A stretch of DNA of 64,000 nt from Microbacterium neungamense (GTDB taxonomy: Bacteria > Actinomycetota > Actinomycetes > Actinomycetales > Microbacteriaceae), in NCBI RefSeq assembly GCF_024971095.1, contig NZ_CP069717.1, positions 1,240,001 through 1,304,000 on the forward strand, written 5' to 3'. Shown in pieces: positions 7,827 through 16,196 of the stretch. The notes under the pieces were generated by a model. The model was not told the DNA's origin. It ran no database searches and was given only the letters and a program-made list of their open reading frames with translations. Both the position numbers and the translations under genes were made by a program. Every line of letters begins with the position of its first letter. The first letter of the stretch is position 1.

Positions 7827-10553
7827 TCAGCTCTCGCCGCCCGCGTTCCCGCTCGTGCCGGCGTTCACGTTGAACAGGTCGTACTTCGCGATCGCCTGGC
7901 CCACGAGGGAGCGGTCCACGGCGCCCTGGTCGGCGAGGGCCTGCAGGGCGCGGACGACGATCGACGGGCCGTCGATCTTGAAGTAGCGGCGTGCCGCGGC
8001 GCGGGTGTCGGAGAAGCCGAAGTCGTCGGCGCCGAGCGTGTAGTACGGCTGCGGCACCCACGGGCGGATCTGATCCTGCACGGCGTGCATGAAGTCGCTG
8101 ACGCCGATGACCGGGCCCTCGGCACCCCGCAGCTTCTCGGTGAGGTACGCGGTGCGCGGCTCCTCGTCCGGGTGCAGGAAGTTGTGCTCGTCGGCGGCGA
8201 GGCCGTCGCGGCGCAGCTCGGTCCACGAGGTGACCGACCACACGTCGGCGACGACGCCCCAGTCGTTCTTCAGCAGCTCCTGCGCCTCCAGCGCCCACGG
8301 CACGCCGACGCCCGAGGCGAACAGCTGCGTGCGCGGGCCGTCGCCCTCGCCCTGCGCGATGCGGTGGATGCCGCGGACGATGCCGTCCACGTCGACGCCC
8401 TCCGGCTCGGCCGGCTGCACCAGCGGCTCGTTGTAGACGGTGATGTAGTACATCACGTTCGGGTCCTCGTGCTGCCCGCCGTACATGCGGTCCAGGCCCG
8501 AACGCACGATGTGGGCGATCTCGTAGCCGAAGGCCGGGTCGTACGAGATCGTGGCGGGGTTGGTGGCGGAGAGCAGGTGCGAGTGGCCGTCGGCGTGCTG
8601 CAGGCCCTCGCCGGTGAGCGTGGTGCGGCCGGCGGTGGCGCCGATGATGAAGCCGCGGGCCATCTGGTCGGCGGCCGCCCACTGCGCGTCGCCGGTGCGC
8701 TGGAAGCCGAACATCGAGTAGAAGATGTAGATCGGGATCAGCGGCTCACCGTGGGTGGCGTACGAGGTGCCCGCCGCGGTGAACGCCGCCACGGCGCCCG
8801 CCTCGTTGATGCCGACGTGCACGATCTGGCCCTGAGGGCTCTCCTTGTAGGCCAGCAGCAGCTCGCGGTCCACCGACGTGTAGTGCTGCCCGTTCGGGTT
8901 GTAGATCTTCGCGGTCGGGAAGTACGCGTCCATGCCGAAGGTGCGCGCCTCGTCCGGGATGATCGGGACGATGCGGTGGCCGAAGTCCTTCGCGCGCAGC
9001 AGGTCCTTCAGCAGGCGGACGAACGCCATCGTGGTGGCGACCTCCTGGGTGCCCGAGCCCTTCTTCGGCAGGGCGTACGCGCTGTCGTCCGGCAGGGAGA
9101 TCGGCACGTGCGTGGAGCGCCGCTCGGGCAGGAAGCCGCCGAGCGCGCGGCGGCGCTCGAGCATGTACTGGATGGTCTCGTCCTGCGGGCCGGGGTTGTA
9201 GTACGGCGGCAGGTACGGGTTCTCCTCGAGCTGCGCATCCGTGATCGGGATGTGCATGGTGTCGCGGAAGGTCTTCAGGTTCTCCAGCGTCATCTTCTTC
9301 ATCTGGTGGGTCGCGTTGCGGCCCTCGAAGTGCGGCCCGAGACCGTAGCCCTTGACGGTCTTGGCGAGGATGACGGTGGGCTGGCCCTTGTGCTCGACGG
9401 CCGCCTTGAACGCCGCGTACACCTTGCGGTAGTCGTGGCCGCCGCGGCGCAGGTGCCAGATCTGGTCGTCGGTGTAGTCCTTGACCAGGGCGGCGGCGCG
9501 CTCGTCCTTGCCGAAGAAGTGCTCGCGCACGTAGGCGCCGGACTCGGCCTTGTAGGTCTGGTAGTCGCCGTCTGGCGTGGAGTTCATGATGTTCAGCAGC
9601 GCGCCCTCGGTGTCGCGGGCGAGAAGGTCGTCCCACTCGCGACCCCAGACGACCTTGATCACGTTCCAGCCGGCGCCCCGGAAGAACGACTCCAGCTCCT
9701 GGATGACCTTGCCGTTGCCGCGCACCGGCCCGTCCAGGCGCTGCAGGTTGCAGTTGATCACGAAGGTGAGGTTGTCCAGGCCCTCGTTCGCCGCGAGCTG
9801 CAGCTGGCCGCGGCTCTCCACCTCGTCCATCTCGCCGTCGCCGAGGAACGCCCAGACGTGCTGGTCGGAGGTGTCCTTGATGCCGCGGTTCTCCAGGTAC
9901 CGGTTCGACATCGCCTGGTAGATGGCGTTGATCGGGCCGAGACCCATCGACACGGTGGGGAACTGCCAGTAGTCCGGCATCTGCCGCGGGTGCGGGTAGG
10001 ACGGGATGCCGAACGGGGCCTGCGACTGCTGCTGCCGGAAGCCGTCGAGGTGCTGCTCGGTGAGCCGGCCCTCGAGGAAGGAGCGGGCGTAGATGCCCGG
10101 GGAGGCGTGGCCCTGGATGAAGATCTGGTCACCGCCGCCGGGGTGGTCGGCGCCGCGGAAGAAGTGGTTGAAGCCGACCTCGTACAGCGAGGCGGACGAG
10201 GCATAGGTGGAGATGTGGCCGCCGACGCCGATGCCGGGGCGCTGCGCGCGGTGCACCGTGATCGCGGCGTTCCAGCGGATCCAGGCGCGGTAGCGGCGCT
10301 CGATCTCCTCGTCGCCGGGGAACTCCGGCTCGTTCTCCGGGGCGATCGTGTTGATGTAGTCCGTGGTGGGGACCATCGGCACGCCCAGGTGCAGCTCCTT
10401 GGAGCGCTTGAGCAGGCTCAGCATGATCTCGCGGCCACGACCGTGGCCCTTCGCGTCGACGAGCTCGTCGAGCGACTGCTGCCACTCGCTGGTCTCCTCC
10501 GGGTCGCTGTCGAGGGGGCCCTGGGAGTACGGATCCTGGTCGTGGACGGTCAC
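7827..10553 (-). CDS. aceE: Pyruvate dehydrogenase E1 component, homodimeric type
   Basis: A 908-aa thiamine-diphosphate enzyme that decarboxylates pyruvate and acetylates the lipoyl E2. Length matches the single-chain E1 of actinobacteria and proteobacteria (about 890-920 aa), not the two-chain alpha/beta type. The TPP-binding motif is [12 protein letters not shown] followed by [10 protein letters not shown], and the C-terminal half has the transketolase pyrimidine domain. GTG 10551-10553 is preferred because GAAAGG lies 7 nt upstream; ATGs at 10571 and 10589 lack a ribosome site. A -10 TAGGCT at 10647-10652 would give a leader of about 87 nt. The E2 and E3 partners are sucB and lpdA at 27969-31207. 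Confidence 0.97.
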   Translation of the reverse strand: MTVHDQDPYSQGPLDSDPEETSEWQQSLDELVDAKGHGRGREIMLSLLKRSKELHLGVPMVPTTDYINTIAPENEPEFPGDEEIERRYRAWIRWNAAITVHRAQRPGIGVGGHISTYASSASLYEVGFNHFFRGADHPGGGDQIFIQGHASPGIYARSFLEGRLTEQHLDGFRQQQSQAPFGIPSYPHPRQMPDYWQFPTVSMGLGPINAIYQAMSNRYLENRGIKDTSDQHVWAFLGDGEMDEVESRGQLQLAANEGLDNLTFVINCNLQRLDGPVRGNGKVIQELESFFRGAGWNVIKVVWGREWDDLLARDTEGALLNIMNSTPDGDYQTYKAESGAYVREHFFGKDERAAALVKDYTDDQIWHLRRGGHDYRKVYAAFKAAVEHKGQPTVILAKTVKGYGLGPHFEGRNATHQMKKMTLENLKTFRDTMHIPITDAQLEENPYLPPYYNPGPQDETIQYMLERRRALGGFLPERRSTHVPISLPDDSAYALPKKGSGTQEVATTMAFVRLLKDLLRAKDFGHRIVPIIPDEARTFGMDAYFPTAKIYNPNGQHYTSVDRELLLAYKESPQGQIVHVGINEAGAVAAFTAAGTSYATHGEPLIPIYIFYSMFGFQRTGDAQWAAADQMARGFIIGATAGRTTLTGEGLQHADGHSHLLSATNPATISYDPAFGYEIAHIVRSGLDRMYGGQHEDPNVMYYITVYNEPLVQPAEPEGVDVDGIVRGIHRIAQGEGDGPRTQLFASGVGVPWALEAQELLKNDWGVVADVWSVTSWTELRRDGLAADEHNFLHPDEEPRTAYLTEKLRGAEGPVIGVSDFMHAVQDQIRPWVPQPYYTLGADDFGFSDTRAAARRYFKIDGPSIVVRALQALADQGAVDRSLVGQAIAKYDLFNVNAGTSGNAGGES

Positions 10554-10646
10554 GGGGGAGCCTTTCGTCATGCTGGCAGGTCGTGCCAAGGAAACGGGAT
10601 GCGACGCGGGGAGCCTTGTCGGCTCGGCACAACACGCGCTGTGCTC

Positions 10647-10652
10647 AGCCTA
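10647..10652 (-). promoter_or_regulatory. Probable aceE -10 element
   Basis: TAGGCT on the minus strand, about 94 bp upstream of the aceE GTG. No convincing -35 is visible. Confidence 0.4.
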
Positions 10653-10688
10653 ACCCCCTTCGCCGCGGGAGGACAGAACCGGCGTCGC

Positions 10689-10694
10689 TACACT
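10689..10694 (+). promoter_or_regulatory. Probable tRNA-Val -10 element
   Basis: TACACT ends 10 bp before the mature tRNA 5' end. No clear -35 box. Confidence 0.45.
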
Positions 10695-10704
10695 GGACCG
10701 GTCA

Positions 10705-10777
10705 GGGCCTTTAGCTCAGCTGGTAGAGCAACGGTTTTACACACCGTAGGTCGTCGGTTCGACCCCGGCAGGGCCCA
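10705..10777 (+). tRNA. tRNA-Val (anticodon TAC)
   Basis: A 73-nt cloverleaf. The acceptor stem GGGCCTT pairs with AGGGCCC (10770-10776) including one G-T wobble. The D arm reads TAGCTCAGCTGGTAGAGC, the anticodon stem ACGGT / ACCGT holds loop TTTACAC with anticodon TAC at 10738-10740, and the T arm contains GTTCGA. The discriminator is A10777. CCA is not encoded in full. The convergent aldo-keto reductase gene ends only 3 bp away and no terminator is visible between them. Confidence 0.97.
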
Positions 10778-10780
10778 CCG

Positions 10781-11620
10781 TCACATCTCCTCGTGCACCG
10801 CCGGGTCGGCGTCGAACAGGCGCCCGTCGGGGCGGCCCAGGGCAGTGATGGCCGCCACCTCGGCATCCTCGAGCGTCACCGACGCGGCCTCGAGGTTCGC
10901 CCGCTGATGCTCGATCGAGGAGGCCTTCGGGATCGACACCGTTCCGCGCGCGACGTGCCAGGCGATGACGGCCTGCGCGGGGGTGATGCCGTGCACCCGC
11001 GCGACCTCCACGATCACCGGCTCCTGCAGCAGCTCCTTCGCGCGGCCCAGCGGGCTCCACGCCACGGTGAGGATGCCGCGCTCGGCGTGCAGCGCCAGCG
11101 CCTCCTCCTGCGGGAAGTACGGGTGCACCTCGATCTGGTTCGCCACCGGCCGCACGCCGGTCTCCGCCTCGATGCGGTCCAGATGCTCGGGGAGGAAGTT
11201 GGACACGCCGACCTGGCGCACCACGCCGCGGCGCTGCGCCTCCACGAGCGCCGCCCACGCCTCGGGGTACAGGCCGACGCTCGGGTTCGGCCAGTGGATC
11301 AGGTGCAGGTCGGTGGCGTCCAGGCCCAGGCGGTAGCGGCTCTCCTCGATGCTCCAGCGCGCCTTGTCGGCGGCGTGGTGGCGGCCGGGGAGCTTCGTGG
11401 TCACGATGATCTCGTCGCGGTCGACCCCGGCGTCACGCACGCCCCGGCCCACGGCGCCCTCGTTCTCGTAGTTGAAGGCGGTGTCGACCAGACGGTACCC
11501 GGCCTCGATGCCGGCCGTCACGGCGGCGGCGCCGGCCTCGCCGTTGAGGCGATACGTGCCCAGCCCGACGGCGGGCAGGGCGAAGCCGTTGTGCGCGGTG
11601 AAGGCGGGAATGTCGCTCAT
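10781..11620 (-). CDS. Aldo/keto reductase, AKR3/AKR5-like
   Basis: A 279-aa NADPH-dependent oxidoreductase of the AKR TIM-barrel family. The catalytic tetrad is visible: Asp46 and Tyr51 in LVDTAFNYENE, Lys76 in VTTKLPG and His109 in LHLIHWPNP. The C-terminal cofactor motif appears as SIPKASS...R. The sequence resembles the 2,5-diketo-gluconate reductase group, whose real substrates are usually small carbonyls; the substrate is not deducible. GAGGAG lies 5 nt before the ATG. TAGGCT at 11679-11684 (minus) is a likely -10. It is a single gene between tRNA-Val and ychJ. Confidence 0.93.
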   Translation of the reverse strand: MSDIPAFTAHNGFALPAVGLGTYRLNGEAGAAAVTAGIEAGYRLVDTAFNYENEGAVGRGVRDAGVDRDEIIVTTKLPGRHHAADKARWSIEESRYRLGLDATDLHLIHWPNPSVGLYPEAWAALVEAQRRGVVRQVGVSNFLPEHLDRIEAETGVRPVANQIEVHPYFPQEEALALHAERGILTVAWSPLGRAKELLQEPVIVEVARVHGITPAQAVIAWHVARGTVSIPKASSIEHQRANLEAASVTLEDAEVAAITALGRPDGRLFDADPAVHEEM

Positions 11621-11721
11621 GCGTGCTCCTCGAGTGTCGTCACGGCAGCTGCGGAGGGCGTCTGCCCGGTCCTCGGACAGCCTACGTCGCGGCCCGCCGG
11701 CGGTCCTGCCACGATGGGAGG

Positions 11722-12129
11722 ATGCCGCACCGCCCGGACCCCGCCGACCGCTGCCCCTGCACGAGCGGGGACTCCTTCGGCGCCTGCTGCGGGCCGGTGA
11801 TCGCCTCCGGCGTCGCTCCCACCGCGGAGCGGCTGATGCGGTCGCGGTTCACCGCCTTCGCGATCGGCGACGCCGACCACATCCTCGCGTCCTGGCATCC
11901 GTCCACCCGCCCTGCGGAGCTGGAGCCCGACCCGGGCATCCGCTGGACCCGCCTGGACGTGCTCGGCACCGCCGCGGGCGGGCCGTTCGACAGCGAGGGA
12001 GTGGTGACGTTCGAGGCCTTCTACCGGCACGACGGCGAGCGCGGTTCGATGCGCGAGCGCAGCCGCTTCCGGCGCGACGGCGGGCGCTGGTACTACCTCG
12101 ACGGGGCAGTGGGTAGGTTGGAGACGTGA
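11722..12129 (+). CDS. YchJ family (UPF0225) protein with SEC-C zinc motif
   Basis: A 135-aa protein. The N-terminus, CPCTSGDSFGACCGP, is the zinc-binding SEC-C signature; the rest is an NTF2-like YchJ domain ending in FRRDGGRWYYLDG. The family is widespread and of unknown function. ATG 11722 is selected because the zinc motif starts ten residues later; GGGAGG is directly adjacent, too close for a normal Shine-Dalgarno, so initiation may be leaderless. Its stop overlaps the start of the next gene (GTGA at 12126). Confidence 0.85.
   Translation: MPHRPDPADRCPCTSGDSFGACCGPVIASGVAPTAERLMRSRFTAFAIGDADHILASWHPSTRPAELEPDPGIRWTRLDVLGTAAGGPFDSEGVVTFEAFYRHDGERGSMRERSRFRRDGGRWYYLDGAVGRLET
12114..12119 (+). 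promoter_or_regulatory. Possible internal -10 for the zinc-ribbon gene
   Basis: TAGGTT lies exactly 6 bp before the GTG at 12126, inside the 3' end of the YchJ-like gene. This could give a leaderless transcript. Confidence 0.35.
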
Positions 12130-12857
12130 ACGCCAGTCCCGAACACCAGCGCGTCCTTCTCGAGATCGCCGAACTCGACCGTCGCATCCAGCAGGCGGAG
12201 CGGGCGCGCACCAGGCCCGAGCACGCCGCCCGCATCACCGAGCTGGCCGGGATCCGGCAGGAGCAGCTGCGCGAGCTCACCGCGCTCACCGGCCTGCTCG
12301 AGGACGCCCGCGCGGAACTGAAGCGCCTGGAGTCCGACGTCACCCTCGCCGAGCAGCGGCGCGACCGGGACGCCGAGCGCCTGGCATCCGCGAGCGATCC
12401 GAAGCAGGCGCAGGCGCTCGAGCACGAGATCGAGAGCCTGGGACGGCGGCTGAGCGCGCTCGCGGACGCGGAGCTCGAGGTGATGGGGCGCGTCGAGGAT
12501 GCGGAGGCCGCCGTGAACGCGCAGCAGGCACTCATCGACGCCACGAACGCCGAGGGCTCCGAGCTCACCCGGAAGGCGAAGGAGGCCGTCGCCGCCGCCA
12601 CCGCCGAGGGGGAGCGGCTGACCCGCGACCGCGCCGCCGTGGCAGGCACCATCCCGCCCGCGCTGCTGGCCGAGTACGAGCGGCGCGCCGCCCGCGGCGT
12701 CGGCGCCGGGCTGCTGCGTCGCGGCGTGTGCGAGGGATGCCGGATGGTGCTCTCCGGCACCGATCTGACGGCCGTGCGCCGCGCGGCACCGGACGAGCTG
12801 GCCTCCTGCCCGGAATGCGGAGCCATCCTGGTCCGCACCGAGGAGTCCGGTCTGTGA
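12126..12857 (+). CDS. Coiled-coil protein with C-terminal C4 zinc ribbon (DUF164 / CT398-like)
   Basis: A 243-aa protein. Residues 1-175 are a long charged heptad-rich antiparallel coiled coil. The C-terminus has two CxxC knuckles, CEGCRM and CPECGA, forming a zinc ribbon. This matches the CT398/FlgZ-like C4-type zinc-ribbon family, found in many bacteria and of uncertain function, with links to nucleic acid or secretion-adaptor roles. The GTG start shares four bases with the ychJ-like stop, so the genes are probably coupled. In actinobacteria it often sits beside RNase H-like or Nif3-like genes; here it is followed 12 bp later by a polymerase-like gene. Confidence 0.9.
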   Translation: MNASPEHQRVLLEIAELDRRIQQAERARTRPEHAARITELAGIRQEQLRELTALTGLLEDARAELKRLESDVTLAEQRRDRDAERLASASDPKQAQALEHEIESLGRRLSALADAELEVMGRVEDAEAAVNAQQALIDATNAEGSELTRKAKEAVAAATAEGERLTRDRAAVAGTIPPALLAEYERRAARGVGAGLLRRGVCEGCRMVLSGTDLTAVRRAAPDELASCPECGAILVRTEESGL

Positions 12858-12869
12858 ACCCCCTCGTCG

Positions 12870-14612
12870 ATGTCCGCCCCCGGTGCTAGACCCGACGGTG
12901 TGAAGCACCCCGCGCCGCCCGTCGTGGTCGTCGGGCGCCACCCGGAAGGCGGCTGGCTCGCCGCGGGCGTCGACGAGGAGGGCGCCGCGGCCGATCCGGT
13001 GCACATCCCGGATCAGCATCTGGCGGCGTGGATCGCGGATGTCGAGGCCGCCGTCTCCCCGCGGTGGACGGTCCGCAGCCTGCGCACGTTCTATCCGCCG
13101 CTGCTGGCGGCCGGCGTCCGGCTGCGGAGGGCGCACGATCTGCTGCTGTGCCACGCGATCCTGCGGGACACGTCCTCCCTCGACGAGCCGCTGCCGGCGT
13201 CCACCGCGTGGCTCCGGGAGGATCCGATGCCCGGCGCCGACGACCGTCCCGCGCTGTTCGAGCTCACCGTCCGCGACCGCCGCGGCGACGAGGAGTTCGC
13301 GGAGATCCTCGCCGAGTGGCGGCGGCAGGAGGAGGCGCTCGCCCGCGCGCGCGACGGTCGGCTGGCGCTGCTGTGCCGCGCCGAGTCGACCGGGGCCCTG
13401 GTCGCCGAGGAGATGACGGCGGCGGGTCTGCCGTGGGATCGCGACGTGCACGAGCGCATCCTCGTCGAGGAGCTCGGTCCCCGGCCCCTGCGCGGCGGGC
13501 GGCCGGGGGCGATGGCCCGGCTGGCGGCGGAGATCGGGGAGCACCTCGGAGACCCGGCCGTGAACCCCGACAGCCCGCCGCGGCTGCTGCGGGCGCTGCA
13601 CCGCGCGGGAGTGCTCGTCGAGTCGACCGCGCGCTGGGAGCTGGCGCGCAGCGACCATCCCGTGGTGCCGCCGCTGCTGCGGTACAAGAAGCTCGCCCGC
13701 CTGTTCACGGCCAACGGCTGGGGCTGGCTGGATGAATGGGTGGTGGACGGGCGCTTCCGCCCCGTCTACCTCACCGGCGGGGTGGTGACCGGGCGGTGGG
13801 CGTCCGCGGGCGGTGGGGCGCTGCAGATCCCGCGGCGGCTGCGGGCCGCGGTGCGCGCCGACGACGGCTGGATGCTGGTCCGCGCGGACGTCGCGCAGCT
13901 GGAGCCGCGGGTGCTCGCGGCGATGTCCAGGGACCGGGCGATGGCGGATGCCGGGCGCGGCTCGGATCTGTATGACGGCGTGGTCCGCTCCGGCGCGGTG
14001 GCGACCCGGGAGGAGGCGAAGTACGCGGTGCTCGGCGCCATGTACGGCGCCACGACGGGGGAGAGCGGGCGGCTGGTGCCGCGGCTGCGTGCGGTCTTCC
14101 CGCGTGCGATGGGCCTGGTCGACGAGGCCGCGCGCGTCGGCGAGGACGGCGGCGTGGTCAGTACGCTGCTCGGCCGCACCTCCCCGCGTCCGGATGCCGG
14201 GTGGCGCACGGCGCAGTCGCTCGCGAGCGGTCCGGACGCGGGCGGGGCCGAGGAGTCCCGCGCGCGCAGCCGGGCGCGCGACCGCGGACGGTTCACCCGC
14301 AACTACGTGGTGCAGGGCACCGCGGCGGAGTGGGCCCTGCTGTGGCTGGCGGAGATCCGGCACCGGCTGCTCGCGCTGCCCCCGGCATCCGTCCCCGCCC
14401 CGGCATCCGGCCCCGTGTTCGCCGCGCGCGCCCACCTCGCCTTCTTCCTGCACGACGAGGTCATCGTGCACACGCCGGCCGAGCACGCCGAGGCCGCGGC
14501 CGCGGCGGTGCGGGACGCGGCCGCGGCGGCGACCGCCCGGCTGTTCCCCGGCGTGGAGATCGACATCCCGCTCGACCTGCGCATCAGCCGGGACGCGGGC
14601 AAGGACCCGTAG
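12870..14612 (+). CDS. Bifunctional 3'-5' exonuclease / family A DNA polymerase-like protein
   Basis: A 580-aa actinobacterial protein related to the Klenow half of DNA polymerase I. Palm motif A reads RADVAQLEPRVLA (about residues 335-350, cf. DYSQIELR), the finger motif B AKYAVLGAMYGATTG (about 382) and motif C FLHDEVIVHTP (about 525). The N-terminal 200 residues are a degenerate exonuclease-like domain in which I cannot find a full DEDD set. Motif A lacks the Tyr and has Gln-Leu-Glu, so activity is not assured. No 5'-nuclease domain. The start is uncertain: ATG 12870 is used, GTG 12900 is possible, and neither has a good ribosome site. Probably a repair or back-up polymerase. Confidence 0.85.
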   Translation: MSAPGARPDGVKHPAPPVVVVGRHPEGGWLAAGVDEEGAAADPVHIPDQHLAAWIADVEAAVSPRWTVRSLRTFYPPLLAAGVRLRRAHDLLLCHAILRDTSSLDEPLPASTAWLREDPMPGADDRPALFELTVRDRRGDEEFAEILAEWRRQEEALARARDGRLALLCRAESTGALVAEEMTAAGLPWDRDVHERILVEELGPRPLRGGRPGAMARLAAEIGEHLGDPAVNPDSPPRLLRALHRAGVLVESTARWELARSDHPVVPPLLRYKKLARLFTANGWGWLDEWVVDGRFRPVYLTGGVVTGRWASAGGGALQIPRRLRAAVRADDGWMLVRADVAQLEPRVLAAMSRDRAMADAGRGSDLYDGVVRSGAVATREEAKYAVLGAMYGATTGESGRLVPRLRAVFPRAMGLVDEAARVGEDGGVVSTLLGRTSPRPDAGWRTAQSLASGPDAGGAEESRARSRARDRGRFTRNYVVQGTAAEWALLWLAEIRHRLLALPPASVPAPASGPVFAARAHLAFFLHDEVIVHTPAEHAEAAAAAVRDAAAAATARLFPGVEIDIPLDLRISRDAGKDP

Positions 14613-14615
14613 ACT
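14610..14615 (+). promoter_or_regulatory. rnpB -10 element
   Basis: TAGACT ends 4 bp before the RNase P RNA helix P1, overlapping the stop codon of the polymerase-like gene. A transcript starting around 14620-14622 fits the RNA 5' end. Confidence 0.55.
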
Positions 14616-14619
14616 GGAA

Positions 14620-15012
14620 GGGCGAGCAGGTCGGTCGGACGGTCGCGTTGCGGGAGACCGCACCGAGGAACGTCCGGGCTCCACAGGGCAGGGCGGTGGG
14701 TAACACCCACCCGGAGTGATCCGCGAGACAGTGCCACAGAGAGCAGACCGCCTCTTCCGGTCCCTGAGCTTGTCGAAGGGTCCGGCGGGGTAAGGGTGAA
14801 AGGGTGGTGTAAGAGACCACCGGGGGTCATGGCGACATGACCCGCCAGGTAAACCTCGCCCGGAGCAAGGCCAGACAGAGGATGATGACGCGGCCCGCCG
14901 AGTCCTCGGGTAGGCCGCTGGAGCGGCACGGCAACGTGTCGCCGAGAGAGATGACCGTCGAAGGGGCTCGTCCCCGGAACAGAACCCGGCGTACAGACCG
15001 GCCCGCTCGCCC
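14620..15012 (+). ncRNA. rnpB: RNase P RNA, bacterial type A
   Basis: About 393 nt. The catalytic core is clear: GAGGAACGTCCGGGCTCC (CRI) with CACAGGGCAGGGCGGTGGGT, the TAAGGGTGAAA and GTGGTGTAAGAGACCACC blocks, the ACAGAGGATGATGAC strand and the 3' AGAACCCGGCGTACAGACC. Helix P1 is formed by GGGCGAGC (14620-14627) with GCTCGCCC (15005-15012). It processes pre-tRNA 5' ends. Unusually, the variable P12 stem contains a full copy of the REP-like element (14759-14779). Ends are set from P1 pairing and are approximate. Confidence 0.95.
14759..14779 (+). repeat. REP-like element inside RNase P RNA
   Basis: A single 21-bp copy identical to the element repeated at 2855-2946. It forms the apical part of a hairpin, CCGGTCCCT / AGGGTCCGG with one mismatch, at the P12 position. 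Confidence 0.9.
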
Positions 15013-15018
15013 CTCTGC

Positions 15019-15048
15019 AACACGCCGAAACGCAACACGCCGAAACGC
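15019..15048. repeat. Two tandem copies of a 15-bp sequence
   Basis: AACACGCCGAAACGC occurs at 15019-15033 and 15034-15048, between the 3' end of RNase P RNA and the terminator. A third, partial variant follows. No role is apparent. Confidence 0.85.
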
Positions 15049-15062
15049 AGCAAGCCCGATAC

Positions 15063-15104
15063 GCAGGAAGCCCCGGCCGCCGTCACGGCGCCGGGGCTTC
15101 CTGC
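15063..15104. terminator. Bidirectional terminator of rnpB and ppgK
   Basis: GCAGGAAGCCCCGG (15063-15076) pairs perfectly with CCGGGGCTTCCTGC (15091-15104). It lies between the convergent rnpB and ppgK. Confidence 0.85.
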
Positions 15105-15132
15105 GATCCGGGTCGAGCCGGTTCCTCGGTGC

Positions 15133-15879
15133 TCAGCCGTTCGCCGCGAGCGAGGCCGCGCCGATGATGCCGGAAGCGTTGCGGTGGATCGCCGCAACGA
15201 TCGGCGTGTTCAAGTCGAGCAGCGGCAGGAACTTCTCCGGGTGCTTGGACACCCCGCCGCCGACGACGAACAGGTCGGGGGAGAACAGGAACTCGACGTG
15301 CTTGAAGAACACCTGCAGACGCGACGACCACGCCTCCCACGACAGGTTCTCCCGCTCCATCGCCGAGTAGGCGGTCCAGCGCTCGATGGACTCGCCCTCG
15401 TACAGCAGGTGGCCCAGCTCGGTGTTCGGGATCAGCACGCCGTTGTACAGGAACGCCGACCCGATGCCGGTGCCGAGGGTGGCCATGATGGTCAGACCCT
15501 GGGCATCGCGGGCGGCGCCGTGGCGGACCTCGGCGACGCCGGCGGCATCCGCGTCGTTGACGAACGTGATGTCGCGGCCGAGCCCGTCCTCGAAGAACTT
15601 CTCGGCCTCGAAGCCGATCCAGTCCTTGGAGATGTTCGCGGCGGACAGCGTCCGGCCGTTCTTGACGATCGCCGGGAACGCGACGCCGAGGGGAAGCCGC
15701 GAGTCGGCGACGCCGAGCGTCTCGAGCACCTGGCGCACCGTGCTGAGCACGTCCGCCGGGGCCGCGCCCGCCGGGGTGGGGACCCGGATGCGCTCGGAGT
15801 CGAGCGTGCCGTGGGTGAGGTTGACGATTCCCGCTTTGATGCCCGTGCCGCCGATGTCGACGCCGATTGCCTGTGCCAT
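15133..15879 (-). CDS. ppgK: Polyphosphate glucokinase (ROK family)
   Basis: A 248-aa kinase that phosphorylates glucose with polyphosphate or ATP, feeding glycolysis. The ASKHA phosphate-1 motif is GVDIGGTGIKAG at the N-terminus, followed by FVNDADAAGVAE and the phosphate-2 loop TLGTGIGSAF. Length and sequence match actinobacterial PpgK, which replaces the classical PTS or ATP glucokinase in many members. No ribosome site precedes the ATG, but a TAGGCT hexamer ends 7 bp upstream, suggesting a leaderless mRNA. It is monocistronic. Confidence 0.95.
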   Translation of the reverse strand: MAQAIGVDIGGTGIKAGIVNLTHGTLDSERIRVPTPAGAAPADVLSTVRQVLETLGVADSRLPLGVAFPAIVKNGRTLSAANISKDWIGFEAEKFFEDGLGRDITFVNDADAAGVAEVRHGAARDAQGLTIMATLGTGIGSAFLYNGVLIPNTELGHLLYEGESIERWTAYSAMERENLSWEAWSSRLQVFFKHVEFLFSPDLFVVGGGVSKHPEKFLPLLDLNTPIVAAIHRNASGIIGAASLAANG

Positions 15880-15886
15880 GGCGAAT

Positions 15887-15892
15887 AGCCTA
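15887..15892 (-). promoter_or_regulatory. -10 element for leaderless ppgK
   Basis: TAGGCT on the minus strand with a 7-bp gap to the ATG. No ribosome-binding site fits in the gap. Confidence 0.5.
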
Positions 15893-15947
15893 GCGATGGT
15901 CGCGCTCCGGTCTAGGATCGTGACAGATCTCGATGAAGGGGACGGAA

Positions 15948-16193
15948 ATGCCCGACGGCGACGACAAGTACTGGTTCAACCTGAGCACCCGCGAGGTCGA
16001 GTACGGCATGCTCTCGCCCGCGGTCGACCGCGTCGGTCCCTTCGACACCCGTGAAGAGGCCGAACACGCGCCCGAGAAGCTCGAGGAGCGCTCCCGCGCC
16101 TGGGCCGAGGAGGAGGCCGCCGAGGACGCGTGGGGCTCGAACCGCACGGGCTCCGGTCCGGACGCCGACTCCGGTTCCGGCGCCGAGAGCTGA
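15948..16193 (+). CDS. Small SPOR-like protein upstream of glnA2
   Basis: An 81-aa acidic protein. The first 50 residues, KYWFNLSTREVEYGMLSPA then VDRVGPFDTREEAEHA, resemble the small SPOR-like proteins that actinobacteria keep beside glnA2. The C-terminal 30 residues are a low-complexity Glu/Asp/Ser/Gly tail. ATG 15948 has GGACGGA upstream and starts at the conserved region; ATG 15933 would add five residues. It ends 3 bp before glnA2 and is surely co-transcribed. A TAGGAT at 15913-15918 may be its -10. Function unknown; glutamine-synthetase linkage is by position only. Confidence 0.8.
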   Translation: MPDGDDKYWFNLSTREVEYGMLSPAVDRVGPFDTREEAEHAPEKLEERSRAWAEEEAAEDAWGSNRTGSGPDADSGSGAES

Positions 16194-16196
16194 GCG

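Noticed and set aside
14823..15370. An open frame through rnpB and into ppgK
   Set aside because: It overlaps a clear RNase P RNA and lies antisense to ppgK; no coding signal of its own.
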